Shown here in pieces: positions 33,269-43,499 of a stretch of 43,742 nt of DNA; the first letter of the stretch is position 1, and each line of letters opens with the position of its first letter. The notes under the pieces are model-generated. The model made no database searches and had not been told where the DNA came from. It was given only the letters and a program-made list of their open reading frames with translations. The DNA is from Streptomyces sp. MUM 178J (lineage in GTDB: Bacteria; Actinomycetota; Actinomycetes; Streptomycetales; Streptomycetaceae). Position numbers and translations under genes: made by a program. The DNA is taken from NCBI RefSeq assembly GCF_022414575.1, contig NZ_JADWYQ010000050.1, forward strand, positions 1 to 43,742, given 5' to 3'.

Positions 33269-33308
33269 GAAGGGAGCGGTTCCCACTCGACAGGGGGCCG
33301 CTCCCTTC
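33269..33308 (+). terminator. rpsO-pnp intergenic hairpin (attenuator / RNase III-type site)
   Basis: GAAGGGAGCGG (33269-33279) pairs with its complement at 33298-33308, with an 18-base loop that contains complementary Cs and Gs. It follows the rpsO stop by eight bases. In Streptomyces a hairpin here is known to reduce read-through and to be an RNase III processing target; that applies by position. Confidence 0.7.
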
Positions 33309-33410
33309 GCCGTATGCACGGCGGCTTTTCCACAGCTGCCGCCGCTCTGCGTGCGGGACTGCCCGGACGGGAACTAGTCTGGTCGCGCAGAGCCATATCG
33401 CGGAGCGACA

Positions 33411-33464
33411 CTGTACAAAGCGGAAACGCTGTACAAGGCGGAAACGCTGTACGAAGCAGTGACG
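33411..33464 (+). repeat. Three tandem 18-bp repeats upstream of pnp
   Basis: CTGTACAAAGCGGAAACG (33411-33428) is followed by a copy with one change (33429-33446) and a third with several changes (33447-33464). A partial CTGTACGCAG comes after that. The remaining leader 33261-33669 (apart from the hairpin) contains TAGTCT at 33375-33380, a possible pnp -10, and no gene. The repeats fall in the segment where a pnp promoter would be expected. Confidence 0.75.
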
Positions 33465-33669
33465 CTTGCTGTACGCAGTAGAGCGACAGACACAACCAAA
33501 GACGAGGAGAAGCCGCCTCAGCCGCCGGCCGCCGGTCCTCGGTAGTGGCCCCCGGAGCCATCACCCCGGGTGCTTCGATCGAAGACCGGCCCGCAAGCGA
33601 AGCGCTTCTCCGCCCCGCCCCCGCCACACGGGCGAGCGGGCGACAGACGAAACGTAGGAGAAAACGCTA

Positions 33670-35882
33670 GTGGAGAACGAGACCCACTACGCCGAGGCCG
33701 TCATCGACAACGGCTCCTTCGGCACCCGCACCATCCGCTTCGAGACGGGCCGCCTGGCCAAGCAGGCCGCCGGCTCCGCCGTGGCGTACCTGGACGACGA
33801 GACCATGGTCCTGTCGGCCACCACCGCCTCCAAGAACCCCAAGGACCAGCTCGACTTCTTCCCCCTGACGGTGGACGTCGAGGAGCGGATGTACTCGGCC
33901 GGCAAGATCCCCGGCTCGTTCTTCCGCCGTGAGGGCCGCCCCTCCGAGGACGCCATCCTCACCTGCCGGCTGATCGACCGGCCGCTGCGCCCCTCCTTCA
34001 AGAAGGGCCTGCGCAACGAGATCCAGGTCGTCGAGACGATCATGGCCCTCAACCCCGACCACCTCTACGACGTGGTCGCGATCAACGCCGCCTCCTGCTC
34101 CACGCAGCTCGCGGGGCTGCCCTTCTCCGGCCCGATCGGCGGCACCCGCGTCGCCCTGATCAAGGGCCAGTGGGTCGCCTTCCCGACCCACACCGAGCTT
34201 GAGGACGCCGTCTTTGACATGGTCGTCGCAGGCCGCGTCCTGCCCGACGGCGACGTCGCGATCATGATGGTCGAGGCCGAGGCCACCGAGAAGACGATCG
34301 AGCTGGTCAAGGGCGGCGCCGAGGCGCCGACCGAGGAGATCGTCGCCGCCGGCCTCGACGCCGCCAAGCCCTTCATCAAGGTCCTGTGCAAGGCCCAGTC
34401 GGACCTCGCCGCCAAGGCCGCCAAGCCGACCGGCGAATTCCCCGTCTTCCTCGACTACGAGGACGACGTCCTGGAGGCGCTGACCGCCGCCGTCCGCCCC
34501 GAGCTGGCCCAGGCGCTGACCATCGCCGGCAAGCAGGAGCGCGAGGCGGAGCTCGACCGCGTCAAGCAGCTCGCCGCCGAGAAGCTCCTCCCGGAGTTCG
34601 AGGGCCGTGAGAAGGAGATCTCCGCCGCCTACCGCTCGCTGACCAAGAACCTGGTCCGTGAGCGCGTCATCAAGGAGAAGACGCGCATCGACGGCCGCGG
34701 CGTCACGGATATCCGTACGCTCGCCGCAGAGGTCGAGGCCATCCCGCGGGTGCACGGCTCGGCCCTGTTCGAGCGGGGCGAGACCCAGATCCTGGGCGTC
34801 ACCACCCTCAACATGCTCCGCATGGAGCAGCAGCTGGACACCCTCTCCCCGGTGACCCGCAAGCGCTACATGCACAACTACAACTTCCCGCCGTACTCCA
34901 CCGGCGAGACCGGCCGCGTCGGCTCCCCCAAGCGCCGCGAGATCGGCCACGGCGCGCTCGCCGAGCGCGCGCTGGTGCCGGTGCTCCCCACGCGCGAGGA
35001 GTTCCCGTACGCCATCCGCCAGGTCTCCGAGGCGCTCGGCTCCAACGGCTCCACCTCCATGGGCTCCGTCTGCGCCTCCACCATGTCGCTGCTGAACGCC
35101 GGTGTGCCGCTGAAGGCCCCCGTCGCCGGCATCGCCATGGGCCTGATCTCCCAGGAGGTCGACGGCGAGACCCACTACGTCACCCTCACCGACATCCTCG
35201 GTGCGGAGGACGCCTTCGGCGACATGGACTTCAAGGTCGCCGGCACCAAGGAGTTCGTCACCGCCCTTCAGCTCGACACCAAGCTGGACGGCATCCCGGC
35301 CTCCGTCCTGGCCGCGGCCCTCAAGCAGGCCCGTGACGCCCGCCTCCACATCCTCGACGTGATGATGGAAGCGATCGACACCCCGGACGAGATGTCCCCC
35401 AACGCCCCGCGGATCATCACCGTCAAGATCCCCGTGGACAAGATCGGCGAGGTCATCGGCCCCAAGGGCAAGATGATCAACCAGATCCAGGAGGACACCG
35501 GCGCCGACATCACCATCGAGGACGACGGCACCATCTACATCGGCGCCGCCGACGGCCCGGCCGCCGAGGCCGCCCGCGCCACGATCAACGGCATCGCCAA
35601 CCCGACCATGCCGGAGGTCGGCGAGCGCTACCTGGGCACGGTCGTCAAGACGACCACCTTCGGCGCGTTCGTCTCCCTGCTCCCGGGCAAGGACGGCCTG
35701 CTGCACATCTCGCAGATCCGCAAGCTCGCCGGCGGCAAGCGCGTGGAGAACGTCGAGGACGTGCTCGCCGTGGGTTCCAAGGTCCAGGTCGAGATCGCGG
35801 AGATCGACTCCCGCGGCAAGCTCTCCCTGATCCCCGTGATCGAGGGCGAAGAAGGCGACGAAGCGAAGGACGACGCCGCCAA

Positions 35883-35886
<4 letters not shown>
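33670..35886 (+). CDS. pnp: Polyribonucleotide nucleotidyltransferase (PNPase)
   Basis: PNPase degrades RNA 3' to 5' by phosphorolysis and in Streptomyces also makes heteropolymeric 3' tails. The 738-residue protein has the first RNase PH domain ([20 protein letters not shown] ... [14 protein letters not shown]), a helical linker and the second RNase PH domain ([13 protein letters not shown] ... [23 protein letters not shown] ... [16 protein letters not shown]). A KH domain ([12 protein letters not shown], near 593-604) and a C-terminal S1 domain ([19 protein letters not shown]) follow. GTG 33670 lies behind TAGGAG. The stop overlaps the next start as GTGA. Confidence 0.97.
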
Positions 35887-38041
<2,155 letters not shown>

Positions 38042-38052
38042 GCGGAACCGCC

Positions 38053-38496
38053 ATGCGCGCAAAGATCACCTACGTCATCACGGCTGCCGTCCTGGTCGTC
38101 TACTTCGTCCTGGTCGGCAGCCGGGGGGTGCTCCTGATCCAGGAGGGCACCGCGCTCACCGTCACCTTCGGGTGTGCGGTGCTGATCCTGCCGCTGATCG
38201 GCGCCTGGTTCCTCTGGAAGAACACCCAGTTCGTCACCAAGGCCAACAAGCTGGCCGCAGAACTGGAGGCGGAGGGCGGACTGCCGGTCGACGAGCTGGC
38301 ACGCACCCCCGGCGGCCGTATCGACCGGGAATCAGCGGACGCGGTGTTCGCCGCACGGCGGGCGGAGACGGAGGACTCTCCGAACGACTGGCGCTGCTGG
38401 TTCCGGCTCGCCGTGGCCTACCACGACGCCCGCGACACCCCGCGCGCCCGCAAGGCGATGCAGCACGCGATCGCCCTCCACGAGGGCCGCGCCTGA
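38053..38496 (+). CDS. Small membrane protein with TPR-like C-terminus
   Basis: A 147-residue protein with two hydrophobic helices (about 7-27 and 35-55). A cytoplasmic part follows that ends in a TPR-like helical pair (DWRCWFRLAVAYHDARDTPRA). No family is recognised with certainty. It starts 11 bases after dapB and is likely co-transcribed. Role unknown; the TPR-like hairpin suggests protein binding. Confidence 0.75.
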   Translation: MRAKITYVITAAVLVVYFVLVGSRGVLLIQEGTALTVTFGCAVLILPLIGAWFLWKNTQFVTKANKLAAELEAEGGLPVDELARTPGGRIDRESADAVFAARRAETEDSPNDWRCWFRLAVAYHDARDTPRARKAMQHAIALHEGRA

Positions 38497-38653
38497 CGTA
38501 ACCGGGGGCTTCGCCCCCAGGACCCCCGGCTCCTCAAAGGCAAGCACCATCAAGCCCCGCCGGCGTTTGAGGCGCAGGGGTCCGGGGCGCAGGCCGTAAG
38601 CGCGGGCGTCCGGGGCACAGGCCGTAAGCGCGGGGTCTGGGGCGGGGCCCCGG
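38497..38653. repeat. Streptomyces-type intergenic repeat region
   Basis: The gap contains GGGGGCTTCGCCCCC (38506-38520), a short palindrome, and CCCCGCCGGCGTTTGAGG (about 38556-38573), which I recognise as a common streptomycete intergenic element. After it, two copies of a ~30-bp unit containing CCGGGGC[GA]CAGGCCGTAAGCGCGGG lie head to tail (about 38581-38636). They may form structures that terminate transcription between the convergent neighbours. Confidence 0.65.
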
Positions 38654-39202
38654 TTACCGGTACTCGGAGGCCCACGCCTCCACCGCGTCCGCCGCCCGGT
38701 CAAACGCCTCCGTACGCGAGAGAAAGTCCGCATTGTGGTCCGTGAGCAACGGCACCGCCCCACCCGCTCCGCCTCGCCGTACGAGGATGAGCGCCTGCCC
38801 CTGCACGGTCCGCGGCATCGCGAGCCAGCGCACCGGCTGCTGCACCGTCCGCACGGCCTCGACCCGGCCCCACGCCAGCGTGGCGGTGGCGAAGAACCCC
38901 ACTCGCCGCAGGCCGTGGCGGCTCACCCACACGCCCATGCGCAGCAGCCGCAGCGCCACCACGGTGATGGCGAGCCCCACGCCCAGGCACGCCGCGGCTC
39001 CGTCCATCGCCCCGGCGAAGGCGACGATCATCGCAGCCAGGAACACGAACGACGCCAGAAGCAGCAGCAGCGCGGCCATGCCCACGCGCCAGGGGCCCGG
39101 CCGATAGGGACGCCGCCACTGGTCGTGGTCGTCGAAGGGCAGCGCGGCGTCGGATGAGTCCGCGTCAAATGTACGGTCGGCCGTCAGAAAGGGCAGGGGC
39201 AC
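38654..39202 (-). CDS. PH-domain-like membrane protein
   Basis: A 182-residue protein with two hydrophobic helices (about 42-64 and 70-88), followed by a bacterial PH-like domain (VWVSRHGLRRVGFFATATLAWGRVEAVRTVQQP ... ALILVRRGG). It ends in an amphipathic helix. The order of a two-helix anchor plus PH-like fold is common in streptomycetes; function is not established. It is convergent with the TPR-like gene. Confidence 0.8.
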   Translation of the reverse strand: MPLPFLTADRTFDADSSDAALPFDDHDQWRRPYRPGPWRVGMAALLLLLASFVFLAAMIVAFAGAMDGAAACLGVGLAITVVALRLLRMGVWVSRHGLRRVGFFATATLAWGRVEAVRTVQQPVRWLAMPRTVQGQALILVRRGGAGGAVPLLTDHNADFLSRTEAFDRAADAVEAWASEYR

Positions 39203-39308
39203 GACGGTTCCTCACTCACCAGCGCACGCGGGACGGCGCACTCGTTGGGGCTGTGACCGGTGAGGCTATCGAGGCGGTCCCGGCCCGACTACCTCAGGGG
39301 CCGCCTGA

Positions 39309-39548
39309 TCAGCGCCCGTCGGTGGCCGCCGACTGCTGTGTATGCCCCGGCGACTGGCTGGTCTCCAGCGCGGGCAGCCCGAAGAGCAGCGAGCCGACCA
39401 GTCCGGACACGAGGGTCAGCCCGATCAGCGTACGGCCCGCGAGCTGAGAGCGGCTGGGACGTTCGCGCGGCGGAGGAGTGACGTTACTGCGGAAGCGATC
39501 GGCATGCGCGACGAATGCGAACGGAACGGCCTCTCGCCGGGTGAACAT
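39309..39548 (-). CDS. Small single-span membrane protein, unknown
   Basis: A 79-residue product with a soluble N-terminus (MFTRREAVPFAFVAHADRF), one hydrophobic helix (LIGLTLVSGLVGSLLFGL) and a short polar tail. I chose ATG 39548, which has GAGGAGG eight bases upstream, over the earlier in-frame ATG. No family is recognised. It is divergent from thyX across ~150 bases. Confidence 0.6.
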   Translation of the reverse strand: MFTRREAVPFAFVAHADRFRSNVTPPPRERPSRSQLAGRTLIGLTLVSGLVGSLLFGLPALETSQSPGHTQQSAATDGR

Positions 39549-39640
39549 GAGGGTGGCCTCCTCGGGCTGGTGTTTGATCACTGCTACTGGTACAGACGAG
39601 AGAAAGCGCCATTTGGTGCCGTAGATCTCTCCGGCCCCCG

Positions 39641-39669
39641 TTCGGCCCGGACAGGCCGCTCGTTAGAGT
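39641..39669 (+). promoter_or_regulatory. Probable thyX promoter
   Basis: TTCGGC (39641-39646) and TAGAGT (39664-39669) are separated by 17 bases. The -10 is a good match to the Streptomyces housekeeping form, the -35 a modest one. Transcription would begin about 25 bases before the thyX GTG. Confidence 0.5.
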
Positions 39670-39700
39670 GGTCGCCGCCGTCGTAACCGGAAGGACCCCA

Positions 39701-40441
39701 GTGCCACCCACCCCCGCTGACAGCGCCGAGCCCGAGTTCCGCAGTGATGTGACCGTGGACCTGGTGAGAAGCAGCGCCCAGGACTCGGACGTGCTCTGGG
39801 CAGCGCGCGTCTCGACTCTCGGTGAGCAGTCCCTCGAAGAGCTCTCAAAGGACCCGGAGCGCTCCAAAGGCCTGATCAACTTCCTGATGCGGGACCGGCA
39901 CGGCAGCCCCTTCGAGCACAACTCGATGACGTTCTTCATCAGCGCCCCGATCTTCGTCTTCCGCGAGTTCATGCGGCACCGCGTGGGCTGGTCGTACAAC
40001 GAGGAGTCCGGGCGCTACCGGGAGCTCCGACCGGTCTTCTACGTCCCGGGGCCGGACCGCAAGCTGGTCCAGGAGGGGCGGCCCGGCAAGTACGTCTTCG
40101 TCGAGGGCACCGACAAGCAGCACCAGGTAGTCACCGAGGGCATGGAGTCCTCGTACCGCCGTGCGTACGAGGAGTACCAGACCATGCTCGCCGCGGGCGT
40201 CGCCCGCGAGGTGGCCCGCTCGGTCCTCCCCGTCGGCCTGTACTCCTCCATGTACGCAACCTGCAATGCCCGCTCGCTGATGCACTTCCTCGGTCTGCGT
40301 ACGCAGCATGAGATGGCGAAGGTCCCGTCCTTCCCACAACGTGAGATCGAGATGGTCGGCGAGAAGATGGAAGAGCACTGGGCCAGGCTGATGCCGCTGA
40401 CGCACGCGGCCTTCAACGCCAACGGCCGCATCGCCCCCTGA
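39701..40441 (+). CDS. thyX: Flavin-dependent thymidylate synthase
   Basis: ThyX makes dTMP from dUMP using FAD, NADPH and methylene-tetrahydrofolate. The 246-residue enzyme has the signature RHRVGWSYNEESGRY (R92-H93-R94, S103, R105). In it the residues between RHR and Ser number eight, where the standard RHRX7S motif has seven. Other hallmarks are MRDRHGSPFEHNSMTFFI and ARSLMHFLGLRTQ. GTG 39701 has GGAAGGA five bases upstream. It sits before dapA as in other streptomycetes. A terminator-like hairpin follows. Confidence 0.95.
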   Translation: MPPTPADSAEPEFRSDVTVDLVRSSAQDSDVLWAARVSTLGEQSLEELSKDPERSKGLINFLMRDRHGSPFEHNSMTFFISAPIFVFREFMRHRVGWSYNEESGRYRELRPVFYVPGPDRKLVQEGRPGKYVFVEGTDKQHQVVTEGMESSYRRAYEEYQTMLAAGVAREVARSVLPVGLYSSMYATCNARSLMHFLGLRTQHEMAKVPSFPQREIEMVGEKMEEHWARLMPLTHAAFNANGRIAP

Positions 40442-40543
40442 GGGCGCAGCAAAGCGACCAGAAGGGCACAAACGTACGAATCGGTCCGGTGAAGTGTCCG
40501 TATTGCGGCGTTTCGAGAACTTCATCTAGGCTGATCAAACGGA

Positions 40544-40581
40544 CCCGGCACTGCTTGAACCCCCGAGCAGGCAGTGCCGGG
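40544..40581 (+). terminator. Terminator hairpin after thyX
   Basis: CCCGGCACTGC (40544-40554) pairs with GCAGTGCCGGG (40571-40581), and the loop holds a further CT/AG extension. It lies about 100 bases after thyX and before the dapA promoter. Confidence 0.75.
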
Positions 40582-40618
40582 CTCCGCATGTCACGTCAGA
40601 CGTCACGTCCCCCGAGGG

Positions 40619-40647
40619 GACACACCGTACTGAGCAGCGAGTAGCGT
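40619..40647 (+). promoter_or_regulatory. dapA promoter, probably giving a leaderless transcript
   Basis: TAGCGT (40642-40647) lies seven bases before ATG 40655, so transcription should begin at or next to the start codon. No Shine-Dalgarno sequence is seen upstream. The -35 is weak (GACACA around 40619-40624). Confidence 0.5.
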
Positions 40648-40654
40648 GTTACCC

Positions 40655-41554
40655 ATGGCACCGATCTCCACCCCGCAGACCCCTTTCGGTCGGGTCCTCA
40701 CCGCCATGGTCACGCCCTTCACGGCGGACGGCGCTCTCGATCTTCCCGGCGCCCAGGCGCTGGCCGCCCATCTGGTGGACGCAGGCAATGACGGCCTGAT
40801 CGTCAACGGCACCACCGGAGAGTCGCCCACCACCAGCGACGCGGAGAAAGACCGGCTCGTACACGCGGTGCTGGAAGCGGTCGGAGACCGGGCCCATGTC
40901 GTCGCCGGCATCGGCACCAACGACACCCGCCACAGCATCGAGCTCGCCCGCGCCGCCGAGCGTGCCGGCGCGCACGGCCTGCTCGCGGTCACGCCGTACT
41001 ACAACAAGCCCCCTCAGGAGGGCCTGCTCCGCCACTTCACGGCGATCGCCGACGCCACCGAGCTGCCCGTGATGCTCTACGACATCCCGGGCCGCAGCGG
41101 CGTCCCCATCGACACCGAGACAATCGTCCGCCTCGCCGACCACCCGCGCATCGTCGCCAACAAGGACGCCAAGGGCGACCTCGGCCGCGCCAGCTGGGCC
41201 ATCGCCCGATCCGGCTTGGCCTGGTACTCCGGCGACGACATGCTCAACCTCCCCCTCCTGTCGGTCGGCGCCGTCGGCTTCGTCTCGGTCGTCGGCCATG
41301 TCGTCACCCCCGAGCTGCGCGCTCTGCTCGACGCCCACCTCAACGGCGACGTCTCCAAGGCCACCGAGATCCACCAGCAGCTGCTCCCGGTCTTCACGGG
41401 CATGTTCCGCACCCAGGGTGTAATCACCACCAAGGCCGCGCTCACGCTCCAGGGCCTGCCGGCCGGACCGCTGCGCCTTCCACTGGTGGAGCTCTCCCCG
41501 GAGGAAACCGCCCAGCTCAAGATCGACTTGGCGGCGGGCGGGGTACAGCTCTGA
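40655..41554 (+). CDS. dapA: 4-hydroxy-tetrahydrodipicolinate synthase
   Basis: DapA condenses pyruvate with aspartate semialdehyde, the entry to the diaminopimelate/lysine branch. The 299-residue TIM-barrel enzyme has GTTGESPT (52-59), VTPYYNKPPQEG and YDIPGRSG with Tyr142. The Schiff-base lysine is Lys170 in VANKDAKGD. An in-frame GTG at 40646 would add three residues. I prefer ATG 40655 because the -10-like TAGCGT runs into that GTG and the family length fits. RNase J follows after 156 bases. Confidence 0.95.
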   Translation: MAPISTPQTPFGRVLTAMVTPFTADGALDLPGAQALAAHLVDAGNDGLIVNGTTGESPTTSDAEKDRLVHAVLEAVGDRAHVVAGIGTNDTRHSIELARAAERAGAHGLLAVTPYYNKPPQEGLLRHFTAIADATELPVMLYDIPGRSGVPIDTETIVRLADHPRIVANKDAKGDLGRASWAIARSGLAWYSGDDMLNLPLLSVGAVGFVSVVGHVVTPELRALLDAHLNGDVSKATEIHQQLLPVFTGMFRTQGVITTKAALTLQGLPAGPLRLPLVELSPEETAQLKIDLAAGGVQL

Positions 41555-41657
41555 CGTCGGCGGGGTACCGCTGAGGACAACGGACTTCATAACTGAATAC
41601 GCGTAGCAGTCCGACCGGCATACGGCGGACCACGACAACAGCAAGTGCACGAAATGT

Positions 41658-41696
41658 CATGTACGCCACGTGCCTCGACGGTACGTGGCGTACATG
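41658..41696. promoter_or_regulatory. Perfect 14-bp inverted repeat in the RNase J leader
   Basis: CATGTACGCCACGT (41658-41671) and its exact complement ACGTGGCGTACATG (41683-41696) flank an 11-base centre. The right arm ends immediately before the ribosome-binding site (AGGAG at 41700-41704). It could be a DNA operator or an mRNA hairpin that controls translation or is cut by RNases. A terminator for dapA is less likely, since it adjoins the next start. Confidence 0.75.
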
Positions 41697-41710
41697 GTGA
41701 GGAGAGTCTT

Positions 41711-43396
41711 TTGAGTCATCCGCATCCTGAACTCGGCGCTCCGCCGAAGCTCCCCAAGGGCGGCCTGCGCGTCACCCCGCTGGGCGGGCTGGGCGAGATC
41801 GGCCGGAACATGACGGTCTTCGAGTACGACGGCCGGCTGCTGATCGTCGACTGCGGCGTGCTCTTCCCCGAAGAGGAGCAGCCCGGAGTCGACCTGATCC
41901 TGCCGGACTTCACGATTCTCCAGGACCGCCTCGACGACATCGAGGGCATCGTGCTCACGCACGGTCACGAGGACCACATCGGCGGCGTCCCGTTCCTGCT
42001 CCGGCTGAAGCCCGACATCCCGCTGATCGGGTCCAAGCTGACGCTCGCCCTGATCGAGGCGAAGCTCCAGGAGCACCGCATCCGTCCGTACACCCTCGAG
42101 GTCGCCGAGGGGCACCACGAGCGCATCGGCCCCTTCGACTGCGAGTTCGTCGCAGTCAACCACTCCATCCCGGACGCGCTGGCCGTCGCCATCCGCACAC
42201 CTGCGGGCATGGTCGTCCACACGGGTGACTTCAAGATGGACCAGCTCCCGCTGGACCGCCGCCTCACGGACCTGCCGACCTTCGCCAAGCTGGGCGAGGA
42301 GGGCATCGACCTGCTGCTCTCCGACTCGACGAACGCCGAGGTCCCCGGATTCGTCCCGCCCGAGCGGGATATCTCCAACGTCCTGCGGCAGGTCTTCGCA
42401 GGCGCCCAGAAGCGGATCATCGTCGCCAGCTTCGCCAGCCATATCCACCGCATCCAGCAGATTCTCGACGCCGCCCATGAATACGGCAGGAGGGTCGCCT
42501 TCGTCGGCCGCTCGATGGTCCGGAACATGGGCATCGCCAGGGACCTGGGCTACCTCCGGGTGCCCGCCGGTCTGGTTGTCGACGTCAAGACGCTGGACGA
42601 CCTGCCCGACGACGAGGTCGTGCTCGTCTGCACGGGCAGCCAGGGCGAGCCCATGGCGGCACTGTCCCGCATGGCCAACCGCGACCACCAGATCCGCATC
42701 GTGCAGGGCGACACGGTGATCCTGGCGTCGTCCCTCATCCCAGGCAATGAGAACGCCGTCTACCGCGTGATCAACGGGCTGACCCGGTGGGGCGCCAACG
42801 TCGTCCACAAGGGCAACGCCAAGGTGCATGTCTCGGGTCATGCCTCGGCCGGTGAGCTGCTGTACTTCTACAACATCTGCAAGCCGAGGAACCTGATGCC
42901 GGTGCACGGCGAGTGGCGTCATCTGCGCGCCAACGCCGAGCTTGGCGCTCTGACGGGTGTCCCCAAGGACCACATCGTGATCGCCGAGGACGGCGTTGTG
43001 GTCGACCTGGTCGACGGCAAGGCCAGGATCGTCGGCAAGGTCCAGGCCGGCTATGTGTACGTCGACGGCCTCTCGGTCGGCGATGTCACCGAGGCCGCGC
43101 TCAAGGACCGGCGCATCCTCGGAGACGAGGGCATCATTTCGGCTTTCGTGGTGGTCGACTCCACCACGGGCAAGGTGGTAGGGGGCCCGCACCTCCACGC
43201 CCGCGGCTCAGGCATCGAGGACGCGGCCTTTGACGCGGTCATCCCGAAGATCGAGGAGGCCATCGCCAAGGCAGCCCAGGACGGCGTCGCGGAGCCCCAT
43301 CAGCTCCAGCAGCTCGTCCGCCGCACGCTGGGCAAGTGGGTCTCCGACAACTACCGCCGCCGTCCGATGATCCTCCCGGTCGTCGTCGACGTCTGA
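41711..43396 (+). CDS. rnj: Ribonuclease J
   Basis: RNase J is a metallo-beta-lactamase/beta-CASP enzyme with endo- and 5'-to-3' exonuclease activity, central to mRNA decay and rRNA maturation in actinobacteria. The 561-residue product has the zinc motif HGHEDH (84-89), GDFKMD, the beta-CASP VSGHAS region, and ends RRRPMILPVVVDV. I chose TTG 41711 because it has AGGAG six bases upstream and gives a normal length. The frame is open to a GTG at 41645, but that would run through the inverted repeat. dapA and rnj are neighbours, as I recall from other Streptomyces genomes. Confidence 0.95.
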   Translation: MSHPHPELGAPPKLPKGGLRVTPLGGLGEIGRNMTVFEYDGRLLIVDCGVLFPEEEQPGVDLILPDFTILQDRLDDIEGIVLTHGHEDHIGGVPFLLRLKPDIPLIGSKLTLALIEAKLQEHRIRPYTLEVAEGHHERIGPFDCEFVAVNHSIPDALAVAIRTPAGMVVHTGDFKMDQLPLDRRLTDLPTFAKLGEEGIDLLLSDSTNAEVPGFVPPERDISNVLRQVFAGAQKRIIVASFASHIHRIQQILDAAHEYGRRVAFVGRSMVRNMGIARDLGYLRVPAGLVVDVKTLDDLPDDEVVLVCTGSQGEPMAALSRMANRDHQIRIVQGDTVILASSLIPGNENAVYRVINGLTRWGANVVHKGNAKVHVSGHASAGELLYFYNICKPRNLMPVHGEWRHLRANAELGALTGVPKDHIVIAEDGVVVDLVDGKARIVGKVQAGYVYVDGLSVGDVTEAALKDRRILGDEGIISAFVVVDSTTGKVVGGPHLHARGSGIEDAAFDAVIPKIEEAIAKAAQDGVAEPHQLQQLVRRTLGKWVSDNYRRRPMILPVVVDV

Positions 43397-43432
43397 CGGA
43401 CCCTCACCGGGCCTGCGTGCTCGGGCAGGTGT

Positions 43433-43469
43433 GAGCGGGGCCCCCGATTTGCGTCGGGGAGCCCCGCTC
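43433..43469 (+). terminator. Terminator hairpin after RNase J
   Basis: GAGCGGGGC followed by CCCCGA pairs with TCGGGG and GCCCCGCTC across a six-base loop, with a single bulged A (43433-43469). It separates rnj from the rRNA leader. Confidence 0.8.
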
Positions 43470-43499
43470 CAGTACGTTTACGTCTCCGCCTGCACGGGA

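Noticed and set aside
41645..41710. Upstream GTG start for RNase J
   Set aside because: It would translate through the inverted repeat and lacks a ribosome-binding site as good as that before TTG 41711.
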